From Chlamydoabsidia padenii (lineage: Eukaryota > Mucoromycota > Mucoromycetes > Mucorales > Cunninghamellaceae), in the NCBI GenBank assembly GCA_025330725.1, contig JAIWND010000025.1, forward strand, positions 310,001 through 374,000: 64,000 bases of DNA. The letters are read 5' to 3'. Of the stretch, positions 47,553-60,487 are shown one piece after another. The position numbers and the translations under genes are program-made. A model generated the notes under the pieces. That model searched no databases, was not told the origin of the DNA, and worked only from the letters and a program-made list of their open reading frames with translations. Each line of letters opens with the position of its first letter. The first letter of the stretch is position 1.

Positions 47553-50350
47553 ATGCCACCAAAGAACAAGCGACAACAGCAACAGCAACAAGGGGACGGG
47601 GAATTCGAAGAACCTTTACAAGCGGTTATCTTGACGGATAGCTATGATGATCGATTCTTGCCCATCTCTCACGAAATTCCACGGGTAATGTAAAACAAAA
47701 CACTATTAAAAAGAAAAAGGCGATTGTACTGACCTGACTTTATTTTACTTTTATTTGTATAGTGTCTTATGCCCTTATGTAACATTCCCTTGATTGAATA
47801 CACTTTGGAAGTATTGGCCATCTCTGATGTACGGGATGTGTTTGTTGTATGTACTTCTCATATCGAAAAGATCAAGGCCTACTTTGAGTAAGTATTCACT
47901 CATTTAAACCCCTTTAACTTGGACAAACTAACATATTCACTAATACTCTATTTGTATAGACAATCTACTTGGATGAATGCAAAAGGAAAACTCAACGTCA
48001 AAATTGTGCAAACACCTGAAGTCATGTCAGTGGGCGATGCTTTACGTGAATTAGACGCACGACAACTTATCACCAATGACTTTATCCTCACCTCGGGTGA
48101 TCTTATTTCTAACATCAAACTTGACAAGGCGATCGAAGCCCATCGTGCGCGCAGGAAGACGGACAAGAACGCTATTATGACTATGGTGGTAAAGGAAGCG
48201 TCTCGATCACATGCCTCTAGGTAAGTCATCTATTGAATAATGGAAATATCTAATCCTTTTTGTTTTTGCTAGACCTCAAGAAGCATCAAGTGTCTTTGTA
48301 TTGGATCCAAAATCAAGTAAATGTTTATTTTATGAACCCATAGCTGCCCTGCCAAAAAAGAGCCGGATTGAAATCTCACCTGAACTATTGGAAAATCATC
48401 ATCAAATCGAATTCAGAAACGATCTCGTGGATCCTCGTGTGGATATTTGCTCTGCTGAAGTAAGGATTACTTTCAAGAAGATAGGGGGAGGAGGAGGGGG
48501 GGATATGATAACAGATCTAACAGTGACCCTTTTTATTTTGCATCTTAGGTACCTGCACTCTTTACAGAAAATTTTGACTGGCAACGATTACGCCGTGACT
48601 TTGTCCATGGTATCTTGACATCTGATATCTTGGGTAAAACTATCTATACACACCTTGTATCCGAAGCCTATATTGCACATATCCAAAATGAACGCATCTA
48701 TAATACTGTCAGGTAACAGAGATAAAAAGATAAGGGGCAGAGGGTTAAAAGGAAAAAATATATGTTTATTAATCTTTTTTCTTGTTGTTTTTTTAAAATA
48801 AATAAAAAAAAAGTATGCATGTATTGAATCGCTGGGTCTTTCCTATTGTACCAGAAACCAACTTGAAACCAGGCGACGACTACGAGTTTATGTCCGGCAA
48901 TATCTACAAATCTCGGGATGTGATCTTGTCAAGATCATGCATTGTGGATGAAAATGTACAAATTGGTGCAGGTACAGTGATTGGCGAAAACTCTCGTGTG
49001 GCAAACTCGGTCATTGGTCGCAACTGTCAAATCGGTGCAAATGTCACTTTGGTGGGTGTTTATCTGTGGGATGGTGTGGTGATCGGTAATAATTGTACGG
49101 TGACAAAATCCATCTTGGCAAACTATGTTTCTGTATTGGAAAATACCACCATCGAACAAGGCTGTTTACTCTCTCCTAATGTAAGTAGTGATGGAACATA
49201 GAAAGGTATATTAATTGATTAACATGATTTTATTTGGGTGGTGGGGGGGGGGAAATCTTAGGTTGTCATCGGACCCAACGATGCCATCCACAAATACTCA
49301 AGACTTAGCTTACATCCTCAACCAAAAACCAGCATGTTTGATAGTGACGAGGAAGACGAAGATGATACAGATGGTAATAGATGATGACGGAATTAAACTT
49401 ATGAAAAGGATCTAACTCTTTACTTTTATTCGAACTAGATGTGGGACACGTACTGACAGGCGATCATGAACCTGTTTACTTTTGGTCTGAAATTGCCAAC
49501 GACGACGATGACGAAGATGTACGCAACTTGAAATTGGATACTCTCGGTAAGAAACAATGGAAATTGTATTATTATTCATCACACTAACTGTTTTATTCTC
49601 TTTAATGTTTAGCTTATGATATCAATGATCTTACACTTGAAGACCATGAATTGTCTGAAAGTGCATCCGAAGTGGGTGAATTATCTGAAGACGAATCTGA
49701 TGCTGGATCTATTGATGGTGCCTGGAACTTAAACCCTGCCGCCAACGCTGCTAGAAAAGCTGCCGAGTTCAAAAAAGAAATTGCCTTGACCATTGAACGA
49801 TCACTTGCGGAAAACCACACAGTCGATACTGCTGCTTTGGAAATCACTGGGTTACGTATGTCTAGCAATGGGGAATACTCTGATGTCCGCGAAGTGGTGA
49901 TACCTCTGGTGGTAGATCATGTCGACCTCAACAACCCTGTCGCCAGCTTGAAGAAGGTATTCACTCAATGGGGCCCTTTGATTGGTAAAGTTACACACAA
50001 GCATGATGATCAAGTCCATGTCATGTCTCTTCTCCAGGTAAGAAGATGAAAGCTATATGATGGAAAGTGGGCAACTTATCGAGTCTTCCCCCCCCCCTCC
50101 TTTTTATTTTGACTTGTAGAAACATTGTGCTTCCAATGAAGCCCTAGGAAAACTATTCATGGGTGCCCTTCAAATCTTATACAACATTGACGTGGTGGAA
50201 GAAGAAGCTGTGATGGAATGGTACACCTCTGACATTTCCAAATCTGGTAGTCCTGCTGAAGTCAAGTTACGGGAAAAGGCGACCAAGTTTGTGGAATGGC
50301 TTACTGAAGCGGAAGAAGAAGAATCTGAAGAAGACAGCGACGATGAATAA
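47553..50350 (+). CDS. Translation initiation factor eIF2B, epsilon subunit
   Basis: 703-residue catalytic subunit of the eIF2 exchange factor. Exons: 47553-47684, 47763-47887, 47960-48220, 48273-48459, 48549-48712, 48814-49180, 49262-49373, 49439-49546, 49613-50037, 50120-50350. Parts in order: nucleotidyltransferase-like domain (LQAVILTDSYDDRFLPIS, PLCNIPLIEYTLEVLA, LTSGDLISNI); left-handed beta-helix hexapeptides (VQIGAGTVIGENSRVANSVI, WDGVVIGNNCTV); and a C-terminal W2/HEAT catalytic domain ending in an acidic AEEEESEEDSDDE tail. It exchanges GDP on eIF2 and is the target of the integrated stress response. The acceptor of intron 5 follows an A-rich rather than pyrimidine tract. Confidence 0.97.
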
Positions 50351-51039
50351 TAATCATCTATTAGATATCAACCTCTCCCTCTTCCTTTATTTAGTATAGC
50401 TTTTGTTGGTATTTATATAGTATGTTTAATTGATGATTGTTAAAGTAGATTGTATTAAATTGTTTCATAAATAAATATCGATGATATCATGCCCCTCACT
50501 CTTCTGTCCTCATCCAGTCTTGGTAACTTTGTGATTTAACATGGAAGTATGCGATAGCCGTAGAGCTCCTACGATGATGTCCTTTAATGATCACCCACGA
50601 CATCTTTTTTTTTTTTTAACCAGCGGGTTTTGAATCAAGTGAGGGTGATAATTCATGCTGAAAGACAATTGTCGGGATTTGAATTAGTTGACAAGATTTG
50701 ACAGTTAGGTACAGTGCCCAAAAAAGTAAAGCATGCCAAAGGAATCTTGATAGATACTTTAAATTTGGTAGATATCTTATAGTTTGACCTATCGTTCAAG
50801 TAAAATTAAAATGGATCTTTGGGCCTGTTTCCATGTGGTCACCGAACGAGCGACTCCCAAAGGCGTTGATCAACTTTGAAAAACAGGAGAGGGGCGCTGC
50901 AGATCATGCTCCATGCGCCTCTTTAATCAATTATATAAACCATAATATACAATTAAATAAAATCTAGACAAACAACAACAATGATTTTTATTATAATAGT
51001 ATTTAAAATAGACAAAGATAAATATAATCCAAGGGCGGA
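50351..51039. other. Convergent intergenic region with two motif copies
   Basis: Between the 3' ends of the eIF2B-epsilon and 5-phosphatase genes. It contains AGCGGGTTTTGAATC at 50622-50636, AATTCATGC at 50650-50658 and GTCGGGATTTGAATTA at 50671-50686, both large motifs in the same orientation about 49 bp apart. No gene seen. Confidence 0.5.
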
Positions 51040-53339
51040 CTATTGGAACCATTTTCGCCATAAGGGCACCTTGGTTTTAAATGACTTTATAGATTTTGCG
51101 CGTCGATAGGCTGCATTTTCCCAATCATCAAACCATATACCAAAGATACCAATCACAGGCAGGTGATCACTTGCACCCATCTAAATAAAAAGCAAGTAAA
51201 TAACCGTGAATGAATGACTCATGCAGATTGTTTTGTTTTAGACTTACCAAACGAGGATCCATCACTGTGTTATAATGATAGCAAATTGTCCTCTTGTCTA
51301 TTGGTTCATTGGCCATACCCCGGGACACATTGACATTTTTGTTTTTTGGTTTGAGTGCCGAGATCCATTTCAAGTTGAGCTTGGTTTTGTTACTGGGCTG
51401 ATGATGTGGATTTGATGTGTCAGAGGTAGATATAGGTGGTGCCAATACCCGCATTGAATGGCCATCGTGCTTATTGTGTTGTCGATCATGCCATAGAATT
51501 CGATCAGTCCAACTAGGTACACGTTGTTTCGGACTGGTGTCATATCGCACAGAGACACTTCCAAAGTGATGCATCGAATGTTTTGGTGTGATGACAAACG
51601 AGTGAGACGAAGATGAGGATGACCCAGTGGTTAAAGGAGTCGGTGGTGTGGATGATGCAGCTGTTACTGGTTCGCAAGTTTCCGTCACTTGAGATAGTGG
51701 TAGAGAAGTAGATGACGATTCGGAAGTATCGGCGGAATCCAGAGTGTCGAATTTGTATGTCGGTATAAAGTCAATAGGGTGCTCATTAAAGCAGGCCAGA
51801 GGTGTCGTACCCCGTTGTCGTTCCAAAGTGAGTTGATCATATTTTAGGAGAGTCTTAAAATCTTGTCGTTTGATGGTGTCCAAAACAAATTGTCGTTCGG
51901 CGTTGATACGATAGTTGGTATCACCAAATATAAAAACATGATCGAATCGTTCCGTGACGCTATGCTGATCCTCTGCCGAGACTGATGCCGATTCTACTGT
52001 TGATAATGATGATGACAGTGACGTTATTGATGGTTTCTTGTTGGATTTCTTTTTCTTGTCGTTTGTTGTAGATGTACTTGATCTTTTGCTGCTCTTTACT
52101 GTTGTTTGTTGTTGTGGTGGTGGTAGTGGAAGACCATTGTTGTCTGGTTCCAGGTTATTTGGTGATGATGATGATGTTGTGTTTTCTAAAGGTTGTGTAT
52201 TAGGACCTTTTTCCTTGTCGTTCTTTATTGGTAACGCCTTGTTGGGTGCACGTTTGTTGTTTTTTGATCGCTTGCCTTTACTGTTTCGATGTGTTGATTT
52301 TGATGATTTTGAAGACTTCATCGATTTTGAGGACTTTGCGAGTTTTTTCAAAGGTAGTTGGAAGAGGTTGCTGGATGATTGAGAATGAATTATCGGCCTG
52401 CCACCTTTGATTTGAAGTTCATATAGAATCCGTTGGACGTTCGCATTTCGTTCCGCCAATTTAGTTTGATGAGCTAAATACATATTTGGTGTTAACATAC
52501 ATGGTCATTCCCTTTTACCTGTTTTTTTTTTTTTTAAGTTTGGCTTACCTCGGAGATGACAATTGATGAATAATAATGATTGTGATCCAAAGTCCAAAGA
52601 GACAGCAACGGCACCTTTGTTTCTATATAATAGTTAATATCATGCACCTTTTTTTTTTTTTTTCTTTTACATATACATACCCAACCATATTAGCCCATCC
52701 AGTTTTGATATCGGCACTATGTATGTTCTTTACATAATATGCAACAGGTTTCCAAACAAAGACCGCCAAATGGAGTGCCGCCAAAGTTTCGCATCGTAAG
52801 AGCTTGTATTGATCACCAAGATAGTCTGAGAGTCGTTGTTCCCATACTTCTTTTGAGGAATAGAATAAAGATTCAGAGATATCCCGTTCACATTCTTGAG
52901 TGCCAATTGCCAAAAGGTGGTAAGGATGACCGGTGCTTGTATCTAAAAACAGAGATCCTCCTCCGCTATTCTGAGTGTGATGTTCCACATATACTTTGCT
53001 GTTTTCGGGTGGTGAAGTAGAGTTTGTCGCTGGAGTTGATGAAGTTGCATGTCGAGTTGTCAGAAAAGGTTCAAGATCAAGATCCTTTGGTAGATTCCCA
53101 TACATATTCCACGTTGATACAAAGACTTTTAGTCTGTCCACTTTTGTTTGCTGTTCTGGTTGTAATGATGGTTGGTGAGGCGTGTTATTAACGGTGTTTG
53201 AATGTGTTACCAAAGATGGATTATTGCTGTTTGGCGGAGACCTTGAGGAGTTCCCTGACTTTAGCTGAATTAGACTTGATAGGGCCTGTACCTTGGACCA
53301 AGATTTAGTTGACCTTGTATTGGTATCTGCTTTTAACAT
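51040..53339 (-). CDS. Inositol-polyphosphate 5-phosphatase
   Basis: 699-residue phosphoinositide 5-phosphatase from four exons (52681-53339, 52549-52622, 51248-52473, 51040-51180; in phase). Catalytic-family motifs appear in order: FVSTWNMYGNLP, LLAIGTQECERD with the metal-binding Glu, MVGNKGAVAVSL, INCHLRAHQTKLAERN, FIFGDTNYRI, KQRVPSWTDRILWH and MGASDHLPV. It would remove the 5-phosphate from PI(4,5)P2 or PI(3,4,5)P3-type lipids or inositol phosphates. Between the AHQ helix and FGDTNYRI lies a long Lys/Ser-rich insertion (about residues 290-420). No SAC, PH or RhoGAP-type accessory domain is seen, so subfamily is open. Confidence 0.93.
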
Positions 53340-53695
53340 GATATATGTATGTATCTATATATGGGTAACTAGAGGGTAAAATAAGAAGAAGAAGAAGAAG
53401 AAAAAGAAGAAAAAGAAGTGTAAAAGGGGAGGGTATAATGTAAAAAGAATGATATTCAAAGGAAAGGAAAAAGGAAAGGAAAAGGAAAAAAAGGATCTGC
53501 CCCAAGCATTTATTCACGTACCTTTTCTCCTACAAAAAAAAAACTCAACCCCGCCATCCAATTTTATTGGTTGAAAATTGGCCCGTGTGGGCTTGTCTGG
53601 GATTAAAAAAGGTAAAGGAAAACAAGAGAACCAGGATTTATTTCTTCTCTCCTTCTTTTCCCCAACTTTTTATTTTTATTTTTATTCTCACCGTC
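53340..53695. promoter_or_regulatory. Short divergent promoter region 5-phosphatase / SCAP
   Basis: Only 356 bp separate the two start codons. The region holds (GAA)n-type purine repeats at about 53384-53415, purine-rich DNA to 53495, CTCAACCCCGCC at 53544-53555 and a pyrimidine-rich leader directly before the SCAP ATG. Confidence 0.5.
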
Positions 53696-56600
53696 ATGCC
53701 TTTACGGGATGTTCGACGGATAAACACAAAACTCTCTAATTACTTTTATGATTACGGAAAAGCATGTGCATCTAGAGTGACACTTTTATTGGTGGGAACT
53801 CTTTGTGCCATCTGTTTTTTATCTTTACCCACCATTCATCAATTCACACAGACAGTTTACAGCAATGCGGTACCTATTCCCTTCTCCCTTGATACTTTTG
53901 ATGGTCAATTCTGGCTCTTCTCACCACATGTGCAACAGCAACAACCTGATCTATATACATACACTGAATCGTCCACTACTACATCAACCACAACCACAAC
54001 AACATTGGCAACGGCACCTATGCATGACATCACCATCAAACAGGTTCGTATCACTAATTTGATTCAACAAGTCGACAAAGAATTACTCCTTTATGCTTAC
54101 CAATTGCAAAAAAGTCTTACGGCCACTACGATTCATTGGAAGGAAAATCAAGTATTGTCTCTGGAATCGTTATGTTATCGTCACCAAAAGAACAATAAGG
54201 ATAAACGGCATTGTCTTACTCACTCTCCTTTGGTATACTGGAACTCGGTGGAAGATTTGGCTCAAGATACTGCTTGGCTTGAAACAATAAACTACTATCA
54301 AATGGGTGAACAACAACGAAGACAACAGCCACTCAACAAGATCAACGACTCATCGATGATCATCACCACACCACTATCCTCAACAATTTCTGCGGACGGG
54401 TTATCCATGCAACCACTCTCGCTATTTGGCAATGTGACTCTTGATCTGCACGGCAACGTTGTATCCGCCGATTCCATCATTCTCACCTTCTTTTTACGAC
54501 CGGACCCTTATTTGACAACCCCTTCAGCATTCGATTCAAAGGATGATATCGATTCGGCATGGAACGCTTTATGGAATAAAATGGCTTCTGAAATCAACAT
54601 GGATCATCTTACAACTGCAGAAAATGGTAATGACAATCCTTCTCAATCAATATTAATGTCAAAAGCATGGTATCAACAAGCAAATGTCAAAATACAAACT
54701 TGGTTTTACAAGGTAAGAGTTGAACAAAAAAAAAAAAAAAGGAAACTAATTTCCCTCTTTTCTAGTTTAAACTTCTACCTTTAGAATTATCATTACAAAT
54801 GCAAGTTATTATTGTGTCTTACTTGGTCATCTTTTATGTGGTATCGACAACGTTTGCTAAATCAACTCAGGTGAAATCGCATTATTTGTTTGGTTTGGCT
54901 GCCTTATTCCTATCAACAGCAAGTTGTACTACCACCTTGGGAATATTACATCATTTCGGGGTGGAATTGACTGTGGTGCCTTGGTATCTATATTTTATTA
55001 TCTGTGGCGTGGCATCTTTGGAAAACATCTTCTTAATGACGAATGCTGTTTTATATTCTGGTTGTGATATGCAAGTCAAAGAAAAAATCGCTAGATGTAA
55101 GCTAGAAAAAGAATCAAGATCAAAAACATTAATCTACGTACTTATTTTTTTTTTTGTGACACTATTAGGTTTACAAAGTGTTGGTGTTCCCATGACTGCA
55201 ATGCTATTTGCCGAAATCTTCATCCTCTCTATCGGGGGCGCTATGGACTCTGTATTGGTACAAGAATTCTGTCTCTTTGGGAAGGTGGCGCTATTGGTGG
55301 ACTATGCTTTGGAATTCACGTTCTTCATTGCTGTTTTATCTATCGATGTCAAACGTGTAGAGGTAATGATTTAGGGAAAAGAAAATGGATGATAAATGAA
55401 TGCTTATACCCGATTTGTAAAATGAAAGGTGATACAAAACGAACCAAATTTACTAATTATGCCTTTTTTTCTTGATTGTAGCTGGCGGACCTTGATGATC
55501 GTCAAATATCCAAGCGACTTCACGAATTGTCTACTTTTGATATCGATGCTCAGAAGAATCCTGACTTTTGTCCCATCCACGACAATCCTGCCGATGAAAT
55601 GCAACCACAGACATGTGCGGATTGTAAGGAATTCAAAACCCATCGAGCCATCAATGCCGTATGGTAAGATATTTATAAAGACAAAAAGACATAGATATGA
55701 CACGGATTTTCACTAACTGTTTATATATATAAAAGGCTTTGCGTAGTTATCTTGGGACTCTGCTTATTCCAACGTCCTCATATACCGCCTTCGGACAGAC
55801 TCTCGACCAACAGCTTATTATCGCTACCAAATCCTCGGCCCTCGGATAACGACATGATATCGATTGCCAACCAATTTTGGACGGTGATCAATCCATCTCA
55901 TGACGTGTGGAGGATTTCGGTATTACCACCACATCTTATTGTACACAATCATCCATCTCTCAGCGAACGTTACGGCCACTCCAGTACCAACTTTGTCCAG
56001 TCCATCTTACAAAAGACTGAACAACATTATCTCGCCAAAGACAAACACTATTCAAATACCGCCAATTTGCTTCGATCCTCTCGCCAATCTCATACACCAC
56101 CCTCACTATTCCGAAGCTTCATCTACCGAACAACTTACACCATATTAACTTGGCTCTGGTGGGTGAATATTCCGTTATTATTACTGTGCATGATGTCAGC
56201 AGTTGTTACTATGTGGTTGATGCCTCCTCTTCGGCGACGATGGGTTGTGCCTGCTATAAAACACGTGGCGATTCGGATCAAACTCAAACTGACATCCGTT
56301 ATCCGAGGTTTATTGGCTGGTCGAACTGCGTCAATGTCTGCTGAATACGATGCGAACGGTGTCCATTTTGGTGCTATATCTGCTCAAGAACAATTCAACG
56401 AACAACATAAAAGCAACATCACCAGTGTGGAAATCAAGACTCTGATGGGGAAACACGTTGCTGATCTCCGCTTATTAGGTGCGAATGGCAAGCATGGCAC
56501 TGTTGTCTCGTGTGATCAAGATGGGCGTATTGTTCTTTGGGATACGGTGCGATCTGCTTGGATGGCTCGTCTCGATCGACTGGAAACAACAATGTCTAAT

Positions 56601-59543
56601 GGGGGTGCTCTCTTGGGTGATCTCAATCCCGAATACTATTCTCAACCTAGGCGGATCAAGAAATGGCAACGCGCTTTCGGTGCTTATCAACAGAAGCAAC
56701 TACAACTACAACATCGCCAACGATCACCTTACGTTAATGTTGTATCTGGTTGTGTCAAGATAGATCAAGGAAACAGATGGGTAATTGCTGCTTATGATGA
56801 TGGTTCAATCCGTGTGTGGAATGTTATGTCTGGTACATTGGCCTGTCAATTAAATGTAAACGATACTTTCTTACTTCCGGGTATGCTGGAACAAGATCAT
56901 AACGTGGCGATTTATAATACGAAGCACCATCAGCAACAACAACATCCTTCACCACATTATAATCAAAATATACGACAACGGCGAAACATTGGCACTTCTG
57001 GATCAGTATACCCTAATGACGTCAAAAATCACAACTCTACATCCAACCAGCAAGGTATTCATTACTCCACTCACAACAATGGCATCGCCGACAATGTTGA
57101 CAAAAAAGCTAGGAAAGGAATACCGATGGATCGTACCTTGGCTGTCCAATTCATTGGCGTGGTGGCTGAATATTGTCATCCCCTGGTAGCTGAAATAGCT
57201 GCTCAACAACACACTGCAGCTGGACAAACAATGGACCCAAATACTTCTCAAAACTATCTGGTATCGGTGCATAAGAGTGGAATAATTCGTGAATGGGATA
57301 TATTTTCAGGGGAATGCATCCAATCGTTTGTATCTGGTCATGGTGCAGAAATCACCTACTTACACTCTGTAGAATGCAAAGCTCCTCACCGAAAACTTGG
57401 TGTCACTTGGGTTTTTACTGCCTCTAAGGATGGTTGTGTCAAGTGCTGGGAACGTCGACTAGTCAAGGAATCCAGCCGATCTTCATCTCATACGGGAACC
57501 GAAGCTGATACACGATGCAACAATAACCATACATCGACTGGATCTAATTCAACTTCCAACTCAACATCCTCTTCAACAAACTGGACCTGTCTTTATTCGA
57601 TCGAAGCACATCCAGGGCAAGCGATAACGTCATTAGCTACTGCTCTTCCTGTCGGTGGCATGGGTATATTGGTGACTGGAACAAATCAAGGATCACTTAA
57701 AGTCTGGAATTTTGAAACAGGGGAACCCGTCTGCACTCTATCACAGGGCCTTTCTGTAAAGTCGACATTCGGAAACACCAGATTACAGCCCATATCATCC
57801 CAGCAACCCCAACAGCAAATATATGACCATATAGCCGGCGTGACTCAAATCGTGGTGACTCGTTACTGTGATGTTGATACTGGTCCTGGACTTTGCCGGG
57901 GATGCGATACATGTTTTGGTAATGGTTTTTTTGTCGCTTCCAATGCTATGGATGACACCGTGCACGTATGGCGCTTGGAACGATCTGGGGGCGGGCATGA
58001 ACACAACTGTAACTTATGCTCCAAGGATTATCATCGACAACAGTATCGCCGAACGAAGAAAATGGCAATAGCAGCAGCGACAGTAGATGAAGACGAACTA
58101 CCAACAACACCTACTCCTGGAGGACGGCGTAGACAGCAACAAAATCGGCAACGGAAATCATCTCTTTCGAGCGCATCATCGTCCACAACAGCTTCCACCG
58201 CAAATCTAACAACAAATTCATCGGCTGCTTTATCAACCAATGCTACATCAGCTACTTCAACAATCAGACGTATTAGACGACATAGACCGAATGTACGACT
58301 CGCAGCTAACTCGCCTCCTATGGAAGATATGATGAAGGGGCTGCTCGACATTGAACAATTGGCGGATGATGGGGAAATCAATCTGGTATCGGTCTTTCTC
58401 GGTAAAGTACATCAAGTGGCAGGCCGTAGCTTGGTATTCTGCGACAATATGATCTTGGCTGGGGTGCGAAAGAAGCCGACACCAAAAGGATCGAAATCAT
58501 CTAAACACAACATGACAAGCAACTACAAAATGACGGAATGGGAAACCTGGTTTGCGTCATTACAGTACTATGAACCTCCAAGTGATATGGTCGACAATAC
58601 GGAACTTCCATTGGATAATAACAATCGTAAAAGCGGCTTCAATGTGAATCAAAATCGCCATGCCATTCCTCTGGAAGTATTTGGCTTGGATCCATCATTG
58701 TCTTCTGAAGGGACACCTTTATCTCATGCAACCAAAAACATGACACCACTTCGATCAAATACGAATTCAGCATCACCACCATCAATATGGAAACGCCTTG
58801 TATACAGTCTTTTTGGAAATACATCTACTGGAAATCCGACACGACCATCTAATAACGACAAAGTACGTTCAAATATATATACCAATGATAATGATGACGA
58901 CGAAGACGAAGACGACGAAGATGACGAAGCTGGTGAAGATGAAGACAGTGATTATGCACCGAGTGTTTTGGACGACGACGAAATCGCCACCAAGGAAATG
59001 CTCCCATTCTCTGCAATTCACCATGTGGTACCTATGGATGGTCTCGGATTCGCTTGTGATTACGGAAACTTTATCAAGGTGGTGTGTTTAGACAACGAGA
59101 AATTGGCAGCCCTTCGACGTCAACAGCAGCAAGTCTTGTTATCGGATCACCCTATGTTTGCGACGGACAACAAATATTGCATAGGCGGAACCTGGTCAAA
59201 AGGGTGCGATTCGGGTACTACCGACGATGTTTGCACAATTTCCAACTCTCCTCATCATAATACATCTGGTGACTCGTGCCAATGCAAAAGCGATGGAGTA
59301 AAATGCTGTGGTGGTAAGAACAAAAAGAATGGTGTCTGTTGCAGTGGTAAATCAAACAAGGGGTCACCCACGGGAACAAGTACTGCCAGATATGATCCGG
59401 CTGCTCTCTACGATTCAACAACAAATACTTCTACCATGTGTCAAACTCGCTCTGTCGTTGATTGTCCGTCCAAATCGATATGCTCTCGTGCAAGTGATTG
59501 CCATCCGGTCTCATCTGCATCAAGATCAATCTGGAACTATTAA
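53696..59543 (+). CDS. SREBP cleavage-activating protein (SCAP)
   Basis: 1,843-residue sterol-sensing escort protein from five exons (53696-54712, 54766-55096, 55169-55362, 55482-55663, 55736-59543; in phase). A first membrane anchor (VTLLLVGTLCAICFLSL) and a large lumenal loop precede the sterol-sensing domain (about 340-514), with GVASLENIFLMTNAV, VQEFCLFGKVALLVDYALEF and VLSIDVKRVELADL. The last is the counterpart of the COPII-recruiting MELADL signal. A later membrane segment and WD40 repeats (from about residue 811, e.g. DGRIVLWDTVR, DGSIRVWNVMSG, DGCVKCWERR) would bind SREBP. I chose the ATG at 53696 over one at 53567 because a pyrimidine leader lies between. The C-terminus carries acidic and Cys-rich tails. 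Confidence 0.93.
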
Positions 59544-59847
59544 TAGCATCCCTTACATCTTCATAGTTTAATAATATGTATATCCTCTTCCCCATTATGC
59601 AACATCCACTTCTTCCAAAAAGAAAAAGTTATCTTTACTGTACTTTACTCTTGTTTTTTATTTACCAGATTAGTATCATTTATTGTATTCCCTTACCATC
59701 TTTTTTTTTTTTTTTTGGCAATCATATCTATCCATCATGTTATATCGTATTTACCTTTATTTTTTTATATCTATATCAATAAAAAAACAGTAATCACCAT
59801 TAACTTTAAGCATCATCCAAATAGACTTGTTGATTAGTGAATGTTGT

Positions 59848-59895
59848 GGCGGGATTTGAATCCGTGGTTAATTCATGCATTCGCAAATCCCGCTT
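59848..59895. repeat. Short inverted repeat of the GCGGGATTTG motif
   Basis: GGCGGGATTTGAAT and its near-complement CGCAAATCCCGC are separated by about 20 bp containing AATTCATGC. The 10-bp arms could form a hairpin. Confidence 0.7.
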
Positions 59896-60460
59896 ACATC
59901 TTTGTCTTTTAATTGAAATCAGGTGTAAATGATCTCTTTCTTTTTCTTTGTATCGCTTCATCTGCTTTGTATAACTAATAGTCTTTTATGGCCAGAAGAT
60001 TGTGATGCGACACCCCACTCACGATTTCATTTTCTTTATAATCACCTTTATCATCCATCTGTATATACTGCATGCCATGAGTAATGACCATGATTATGCC
60101 TCATTTCCGAGCTGTGCTAGCTTTTTTAAAGGTTGACTATCATTCTGAGGCCTTGCTTACATTTTCATCAAAGCTCAAAGTTTACTGGGTTTTGCGGCTG
60201 GTAAGTCCTGAATGACCATGCATAGGTTGACTAGTTCAAACAAAACACATGCACATACTGGTTTGAACTTTCAAAACGATGTGCCAATTCATGCTGACAA
60301 CCCCGCCTTAAAGTCGGGATTTACATTTAAACATCAGATTCTGAATGGCTGTCTTGATTAGGCGAGCCCCCTCTCACCGTCAGAGCCAGTCTACACGACG
60401 AGCAATCTACGTTTGAATCATCATAATATACGCGGCAAAAAAAAAAAAAAAAAAAAAAAT

Positions 60461-60487
60461 CCATGATTTGCCACGATTTAATCATGG
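60461..60487. repeat. 8-bp inverted repeat hairpin
   Basis: CCATGATT at 60461-60468 pairs with AATCATGG at 60480-60487, an 11-bp loop, directly after an A23 tract. Confidence 0.6.

Noticed and set aside
53567..53695. Upstream in-frame ATG that would extend SCAP by 43 residues
   Set aside because: The extension passes through a pyrimidine-rich leader, is not SCAP-like, and contains an F-rich stretch typical of translated CT tracts. The ATG at 53696 fits better.
59882..59895. tRNA B-box-like TTCAAATCCC sequences
   Set aside because: No A box, acceptor stem or anticodon arm could be placed around any copy, so no tRNA gene was called; the resemblance is kept only as one hypothesis for the motif.
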